Shown here: piece by piece, positions 14,313 through 17,907 of the stretch
Layout of the letters: each line of letters starts with the position of its first letter
Numbering within the stretch: position 1 is the first letter of the stretch
Assembly (NCBI GenBank): GCA_017938645.1
Contig: JAGBBE010000180.1
Span: forward strand, 1 to 17,907
Length of the DNA stretch: 17,907 nt
Direction: 5' to 3'
DNA from: Clostridia bacterium
GTDB taxonomy: Bacteria > Bacillota_A > Clostridia > Christensenellales > Aristaeellaceae
Translations under genes and position numbers: made by a program
Notes under the pieces: generated by a model
The model's database searches: none
What the model was told of the DNA's origin: nothing
The model's input: the letters and a program-made list of their open reading frames with translations, nothing else

Positions 14313-14787
14313 CATCTATGATTTTCCATGCCTGAATCAACCGGTTCAGATTCCAAACAGCGTTGGCGGGACTGGTAGAGGGAAGAAGAATGGCAGCCAT
14401 ACCGGTATCCTCAGCAAGATAACGGCAGTACAGGTCATATGCTTGTTTCCCGTTGCAGAAAATCTTTTTGATGCGGGTTTGAGACAGAAGCGAGGATATA
14501 GCGTTGGGAACGACGTTGCGGATGCTGGCGTCGCTTGAACCGGTAATTTCGCAGGAGTGGATCACATCCCATAGAGCTACGCCATGAGCTAAGGCGAAAG
14601 CACGTCTTGAAGGGATATCACCAGGCGTTTCACAGCTAAAAACAGCGGCCAGAACCGGCCAGAAGCGGTTCTGCGGATGCGCGTAATAAAAACCTGCTTC
14701 ACGTGAGCGCACAGAGGGAAAAGAACCAAGAATCAGAATTTTGGAGTGTTCATCCCAGATGGGATCAATAGGGTGGACGACAGGCAC
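14296..14787 (-). CDS. Family 6 uracil-DNA glycosylase superfamily protein (hypoxanthine-DNA glycosylase type)
   Basis: Small base-excision repair enzyme of 163 residues. Seen motifs: LILGSFPSVRSREAGFYYAH near residues 18-37, then PQNRFW with the conserved Asn40, ALWDVI, and the C-terminal LPSTSPANA. These are characteristic of the hypoxanthine (deoxyinosine) DNA glycosylase group, which removes deaminated adenine from DNA; related Mug-like enzymes act on G:T or G:U mismatches. The start is placed at GTG 14787, 7 bases after AAGGAGG (14795-14801), giving the normal family start MPVVHPI; a TTG at 14811 lies upstream of that ribosome-binding site. A TTGACA (14828-14833) stands upstream but without a convincing -10. 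Convergent with the MATE gene. Confidence 0.86.
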   Translation of the reverse strand: MPVVHPIDPIWDEHSKILILGSFPSVRSREAGFYYAHPQNRFWPVLAAVFSCETPGDIPSRRAFALAHGVALWDVIHSCEITGSSDASIRNVVPNAISSLLSQTRIKKIFCNGKQAYDLYCRYLAEDTGMAAILLPSTSPANAVWNLNRLIQAWKIIDEKEEP

Positions 14788-14907
14788 CGGATAGCCTCCT
14801 TGCACAATCAAATATTTCCTGCTATACTGTCAAATAATGAAAAATCCGGTTTCTGTTTTTGAAACTCGGGGTATAGTATCATCAGAACAGCAAAGGAGGA
14901 AAAGAAA

Positions 14908-15216
14908 ATGGCTGTTATGAAAGTAAGCAACGATATGTTCAAAGAAAAGGTCCTCAGCAATCCCAAGCCCGTTCTGGTTGATTTTTACGCGGACTGGTGC
15001 GGCCCGTGCAAGATGCTGGCGCCTCTGGTTGAGGAAATCTCCAACGAATCTGATGCCTACGAAGTGGTCAAGCTCAATGTGGACGACGCGCCCGATTTGG
15101 CCGCGCGCTACGGTGTGATGAGCATCCCCACGCTGATCGTGTTCAAAAACGGCGAGGTGGCCGGACGTACCGTGGGCGTTCAGAATAAGGCCAATATTCT
15201 TAAGCTCATCGGCTGA
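14908..15216 (+). CDS. trxA: Thioredoxin
   Basis: Complete single-domain thioredoxin of 102 residues. Redox motif WCGPCK at residues 30-35, preceded by VLVDFYAD, and the cis-proline segment SIPTLIVFKNGE. Reduces protein disulfides in the cytoplasm using thioredoxin reductase, which is not encoded in the window. ATG at 14908 with AAAGGAGGAAA just upstream. A TATAGT at 14872-14877 is a possible -10 but has no good -35 partner. Transcribed alone and closed by a strong terminator. Confidence 0.96.
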   Translation: MAVMKVSNDMFKEKVLSNPKPVLVDFYADWCGPCKMLAPLVEEISNESDAYEVVKLNVDDAPDLAARYGVMSIPTLIVFKNGEVAGRTVGVQNKANILKLIG

Positions 15217-15234
15217 TTGATTCATTCTTGATTG

Positions 15235-15270
15235 AAAAAATCCATCCCTGCAAATGGGATGGATTTTTTT
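15235..15270. terminator. Bidirectional terminator between trxA and the abrB-like gene
   Basis: AAAAAATCCATCCC (15235-15248) and GGGATGGATTTTTT (15256-15269) form a perfect 14-bp stem with a 7-base loop. A-run and T-run on the two sides let it end both trxA (plus) and the abrB-like gene (minus). Confidence 0.92.
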
Positions 15271-15286
15271 CGTGTTTTTGTGCTGT

Positions 15287-15532
15287 TTACTCGCCCTTTT
15301 TCATTTCGGCAAGGCACTTTTCGCAGACCATCTTGCCCTTGAAGAGCTTGATGTTGCGGGCGTCATTGCAGAAGATGCAGCCGGGCTGGTACTTTTTGAG
15401 GATGATTTCATCGCCCTCGGTGAAAATCTCCAGCGTATCCTTGATTGCGATTCCCATGGTTTTGCGCAGTTCGATCGGGATCACAATTCGACCCAGATTA
15501 TCCAGCTTGCGCACCACACCTGTTGATTTCAT
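15287..15532 (-). CDS. abrB: AbrB-family transition-state regulator with C-terminal four-cysteine knuckle
   Basis: DNA-binding regulator of 81 residues. Residues 1-48 (MKSTGVVRKLDNLGRIVIP, then IELRKTMGI and EIILKKY) form the swapped-hairpin AbrB/SpoVT domain, closely matching B. subtilis AbrB including the RK...LGR...P...LR pattern of DNA-contacting arginines. The tail differs from the Bacillus protein: Cys52, Cys55, Cys70 and Cys73 form a CxxC-14-CxxC pattern suited to a zinc ribbon, a form common in Clostridia. The ATG at 15532 follows GGAGGG (15541-15546). AbrB proteins repress post-exponential and sporulation genes; the neighbour on the other side of the AT-rich gap is spmA. Could be called Abh or a SpoVT-like protein, but the length and match favour AbrB. 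Confidence 0.88.
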   Translation of the reverse strand: MKSTGVVRKLDNLGRIVIPIELRKTMGIAIKDTLEIFTEGDEIILKKYQPGCIFCNDARNIKLFKGKMVCEKCLAEMKKGE

Positions 15533-15613
15533 TCGTAAACCCTCCAATAGATATGTTTCAAACCGGAATCAATGCCGATGTTTGAATGCGGAGACCCACA
15601 CACAAACAACATA

Positions 15614-15642
15614 AAAATACATCCAAAAGCATATTTTGTCAA
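15614..15642 (-). promoter_or_regulatory. Promoter of the abrB-like gene
   Basis: Minus strand: perfect TTGACA (15637-15642), 17 bases, TATTTT (15614-15619). The transcript would carry a leader of about 75 bases. The -35 lies between the arms of an inverted repeat. Confidence 0.72.
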
Positions 15643-15666
15643 TGCGTTGGATGGTATATCTTTTGG
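15623..15666. repeat. Inverted repeat flanking the abrB -35 box
   Basis: CCAAAAG (15623-15629) is mirrored by CTTTTGG (15660-15666), with ATAT tracts continuing both arms inward. It encloses the TTGACA of the abrB promoter. AT-rich, flexible sites of this sort are bound by AbrB-type regulators, so autorepression is possible. A second inverted repeat, TTACAT (15711-15716) and ATGTAA (15725-15730), with another ATGTAA at 15684-15689, lies just before spmA. Confidence 0.45.
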
Positions 15667-15749
15667 ACTATACACACAATTTGATGTAAAAAACATAAAC
15701 GAAAATAAATTTACATTAAAATAGATGTAAGAAAGAGCGGTGAACAAGG

Positions 15750-16325
15750 ATGCTTTTGCAGTGGCTCTGGTTTTTGATGATGGCCGGGTCAATCGGATGG
15801 GCCTGCTTTAGCGGTCAGGCGGGGACGATGCTGTCTGCGGCAATGGAAGGCTGCTCCAATGCAATCGAACTGACACTGCGTCTTGGCGCCGGATACATGC
15901 TGTTTGGCGGATTGATGGAAATTGCCGGAGCATGCGGCGTGAGCGCAATGCTGGAGAGAATGGTAAAACCGGTGCTTCGCAGATGCATGCCCAATCTTGG
16001 CAGCGCCTCTGAAGCGGTTGCCATGAATCTGTCGATGAACATGCTGGGGCTGGGCAATGCCGCAACGCCCAAAGGGATCGAAGCGATGAGACTGATGGAA
16101 AAGGAACGTCAGAAAAACCCGATGGTCATCCATGATATGTTTATGCTTCTGATTATCAACGCCACAAGCATCCAGCTGCTGCCGACCACAGTGGTAGCTC
16201 TGCGCGCGGCGGCAGGATCGGCAGATCCGGGTTCGATCGTGCTGCCAACGCTTCTGTGCACTGCGGTTTCAACCATAACGGGCGTCGGGCTCGGCTGTCT
16301 GTTCAGGAGGAGTCATGTCGGGTGA
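15750..16325 (+). CDS. spmA: Spore maturation protein A
   Basis: Membrane protein of 191 residues with a nucleoside-recognition (Gate) domain. Characteristic stretch: AMNLSMNMLGLGNAATPKGI followed by EAMRLMEKE near residues 90-118, then NATSIQLLPTTVVALRAAAG. SpmA acts with SpmB in spore core dehydration and heat resistance in Bacillus and Clostridium; the transported molecule is unknown. The ATG at 15750 has only a weak AGAGCGGTG site. The 217-base gap upstream is strikingly AT-rich and shows no clear vegetative promoter on this strand, which suits a sporulation sigma factor, but I could not fix a SigE or SigG box with confidence. Overlaps spmB. Confidence 0.93.
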   Translation: MLLQWLWFLMMAGSIGWACFSGQAGTMLSAAMEGCSNAIELTLRLGAGYMLFGGLMEIAGACGVSAMLERMVKPVLRRCMPNLGSASEAVAMNLSMNMLGLGNAATPKGIEAMRLMEKERQKNPMVIHDMFMLLIINATSIQLLPTTVVALRAAAGSADPGSIVLPTLLCTAVSTITGVGLGCLFRRSHVG

Positions 16326-16815
16326 GTTGATTTTGCCTTTTCTGATTCTGATGCTTTTGATGGCTGCGGCAATAAAGCGTCTGCCAATCTATGATCTGTT
16401 TGTACGCGGTGCAAAAAGCGGGATGCAAACGGCTGTTGACATCCTGCCGAATCTGACTGCAATGCTCTGCGCGATCAGCTTGCTTCAGACTTCAGGGCTG
16501 ATGGAGGCGTTATCTGTCTGGTTTACGCCTGCAGCAAAGATCCTGCGGCTTCCTGCCGAAACGGTTCCGCTGGTGCTGCTCAGACCCGTCAGCGGATCGG
16601 CCTCGCTGGCAATGCTGGAAAATTTGCTTGCACAGTACGGAGCGGACAGCCGCACTGGCCTGATTGCCTCGGTGATTATGGGTTCGAGCGAGACGATCTT
16701 CTATACTGTATGCGTCTACATGAGTGCGGCAGGAGAAAAGAAAACAGGCTACGCCATTCCCTGTGCGCTTGCCGGAATGCTGGCGGGAGCCTGTGTGGCA
16801 GGAATGCTGTTTTGA
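16315..16815 (+). CDS. spmB: Spore maturation protein B
   Basis: Membrane protein of 166 residues, the second Gate-domain partner. Typical SpmB stretches are LFVRGAKSGMQTAVDILPNL near residues 28-47, VPLVLLRPVSGSASLAML and MGSSETIFYTVCVYM. ATG at 16315 with AGGAGG at 16305-16310; the gene overlaps spmA by 11 bases, so the two are translated together. The organism is thus expected to form spores, or to descend recently from one that did. No terminator is seen before the metG promoter that follows at once. Confidence 0.93.
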   Translation: MSGELILPFLILMLLMAAAIKRLPIYDLFVRGAKSGMQTAVDILPNLTAMLCAISLLQTSGLMEALSVWFTPAAKILRLPAETVPLVLLRPVSGSASLAMLENLLAQYGADSRTGLIASVIMGSSETIFYTVCVYMSAAGEKKTGYAIPCALAGMLAGACVAGMLF

Positions 16816-16818
16816 TCG

Positions 16819-16846
16819 TTGACAAGCGTGTAAAATCAGGTATAAT
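16819..16846 (+). promoter_or_regulatory. Promoter of the metG T-box transcript
   Basis: Perfect TTGACA (16819-16824) and perfect TATAAT (16841-16846) with a 16-base spacer, beginning 4 bases after the spmB stop. Transcription should start near 16853. This is the best-matching promoter in the window, consistent with control being left to the T-box. Confidence 0.88.
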
Positions 16847-16852
16847 AAAAAA

Positions 16853-17097
16853 TGCATAATGTTGCGATGAATGGGAGAGTACCTTCGTTTGGCACTGCCA
16901 AAGAGAGCCGCGGCTGGTGGAAAGCGGCGCAGGGCGCGCAGGGAACATGGCCCATGAGCTTTTCGTTCGATATGTAGGATGAAACGGGAGGTCCCGATAC
17001 AGACCAGTGATCTGCATGCAGATCAAAGTGACAAACCAGGGTGGTACCGCGGGCTGAGCTCGCCCCTTTTCGTGTTGGGGCAGGGCTTTTTCTTTTT
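16853..17097 (+). promoter_or_regulatory. T-box riboswitch, tRNA-Met (AUG specifier), upstream of metG
   Basis: Stem I is closed by AUGGG and CCCAU; the 5' side of the specifier loop reads AGAGUA, and the 3' side GAACAUGG with AUG at 16947-16949. Stem III is an 18-base perfect palindrome (17008-17025). The T-box element AGGGUGGUACCGCGG lies at 17038-17052 with UGGU at 17042-17045, fitting A73 of tRNA-Met. The terminator follows at once. Uncharged tRNA-Met should favour the antiterminator and raise MetRS production. Confidence 0.96.
17058..17097 (+). terminator. T-box-controlled terminator before metG
   Basis: GCTCGCCCC (17058-17066) pairs with GGGGCAGGGC (17077-17086) with one bulge or mismatch, followed by TTTTTCTTTTT. 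Its 5' arm lies right behind the antiterminator. Confidence 0.88.
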
Positions 17098-17119
17098 ATT
17101 TCAAGGGAGGTTGGAACCA

Positions 17120-17907
17120 ATGGAGAAACAGAAATATTACATTACCACACCCATCTACTATCCGTCCGGCAACATGCATATCGGCCACACCTATACCACG
17201 GTGGCTGCCGACGCCATGACCCGTTTCAAGAAGCTGACGGGCTATGACGCCTATTTTCTGACCGGTACGGACGAGCACGGCCAGAAGATCGAGCGCAAGG
17301 CCGCTGAAAAGGGTGTTTCTCCCAAGGATTACGTGGACGAGATCGTTGCCAACACCAAGGAACTGTGGAAGCTGATGAACATCGAATACGATGATTTCAT
17401 CCGTACCACCGACGACCGTCACGAAAAGATCGTGCAGAAGATCTTCCGCAAGCTCTATGAGCAGGGCGACATCTACAAGGCTGAATACGAAGGCCAGTAC
17501 TGCACTCCCTGCGAAGCTTTCTGGACCCCCAGCCAGCTGGTGGAAAAGGACGGCGTGAAGGTCTGCCCCGACTGCGGACGTCCCACCGAGCTTGTCACCG
17601 AAGAAAGTTATTTCTTCCGCATGAGCAAGTATCAGGACTGGCTGATCGATTACATCGAGACACACCCGGACTTCATCCAGCCCGCCAGCCGCGCCAACGA
17701 AATGATCAACAACTTCCTCAAGCCCGGCCTGCAGGATCTGTGCGTCAGCCGTACCAGCTTTACCTGGGGCGTGCCGGTGGATTTTGACCCCAAGCATGTG
17801 GTGTATGTCTGGATTGACGCTCTGTCCAACTATATCACCGCTCTTGGCTACGGCACCGATCACGACGAGCTGATGCAGAAGTACTGGCCTGCCAACGTGC
17901 ATCTGGT
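17120..17907 (+). CDS. metG: Methionyl-tRNA synthetase, N-terminal part (runs off the window)
   Basis: The first 262 codons of a class I aminoacyl-tRNA synthetase that charges tRNA-Met. The opening YYITTPIYYPSGNMHIGH carries the HIGH motif at residues 20-23; FLTGTDEHGQK follows. A four-cysteine zinc knuckle is formed by Cys128, Cys131, Cys149 and Cys152 (CTPC and CPDC). SRTSFTWGVPV and VYVWIDALSNYITALGY are conserved parts of the catalytic domain. The KMSKS loop and anticodon-binding domain lie beyond the window. ATG at 17120 with GGGAGG at 17105-17110. The tRNA-Met T-box leader independently supports the identity. Confidence 0.97.
   Translation, partial: MEKQKYYITTPIYYPSGNMHIGHTYTTVAADAMTRFKKLTGYDAYFLTGTDEHGQKIERKAAEKGVSPKDYVDEIVANTKELWKLMNIEYDDFIRTTDDRHEKIVQKIFRKLYEQGDIYKAEYEGQYCTPCEAFWTPSQLVEKDGVKVCPDCGRPTELVTEESYFFRMSKYQDWLIDYIETHPDFIQPASRANEMINNFLKPGLQDLCVSRTSFTWGVPVDFDPKHVVYVWIDALSNYITALGYGTDHDELMQKYWPANVHL

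Noticed and set aside
14788..14907. Paired promoters for the glycosylase and thioredoxin genes
   Set aside because: A TTGACA (minus) and a TATAGT (plus) are present, but each lacks a good partner hexamer at the right distance.
15601..15749. SigE or SigG promoter for spmA
   Set aside because: Several partial matches (GCATATT, TATACACA, CATTAAA) occur, but none has both boxes with acceptable spacing, so no site was called.

Overview
The window looks like chromosomal DNA from a spore-forming member of the Clostridia (Bacillota), probably a gut or rumen lineage. The reasons are two T-box riboswitches, strong AGGAGG ribosome-binding sites, several TTG starts, an AbrB-type regulator, spmA/spmB, pyruvate phosphate dikinase, and a GC content that by eye is in the fifties with AT-rich promoters. 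No phage, transposon, CRISPR array, tRNA or rRNA was seen. Species cannot be named from this sequence alone.

Layout. (1) 1-277, minus: 5' end of ppdK with its promoter. (2) 517-4594, minus: a T-box-controlled ABC transporter operon of the TrpX/TrpY/TrpZ (ABC_sub_bind) type, in the order promoter, T-box, binding protein, permease, ATPase, second binding protein, terminator. (3) 4751-9851, plus and divergent: a complete livKHMGF-type branched-chain amino acid ABC operon with its own promoter, a hairpin between livK and livH, overlapping livM/G/F genes, and a bidirectional terminator. (4) 9857-12848, minus: two overlapping RimK-like ATP-grasp ligases followed by a WecE-type sugar aminotransferase. 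(5) 12861-14312, plus: a MATE efflux transporter. (6) 14296-14787, minus: a family 6 (hypoxanthine-type) DNA glycosylase. (7) 14908-15270, plus: thioredoxin. (8) 15287-15642, minus: an AbrB-family regulator with a C-terminal four-cysteine knuckle. (9) 15750-16815, plus: spmA-spmB. (10) 16819-17907, plus: a methionine T-box and the 5' part of metG.

The left half is an amino acid uptake locus with two divergent ABC systems. The most informative signal is in the first T-box. Aligned loop-to-loop with the methionine T-box in the same window, its specifier reads UUC (Phe), and its UGGU bulge fits the A73 discriminator of tRNA-Phe rather than the G73 expected for tRNA-Trp. The transporter, although built from families usually named for tryptophan, is therefore predicted to respond to phenylalanine starvation. 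It also carries two closely related binding proteins in one operon.

The least understood part is the ATP-grasp pair plus aminotransferase. This could be an undescribed amide-forming pathway acting on an amino sugar or a peptide, but that is inference. Nothing in the window proves a wholly new system.
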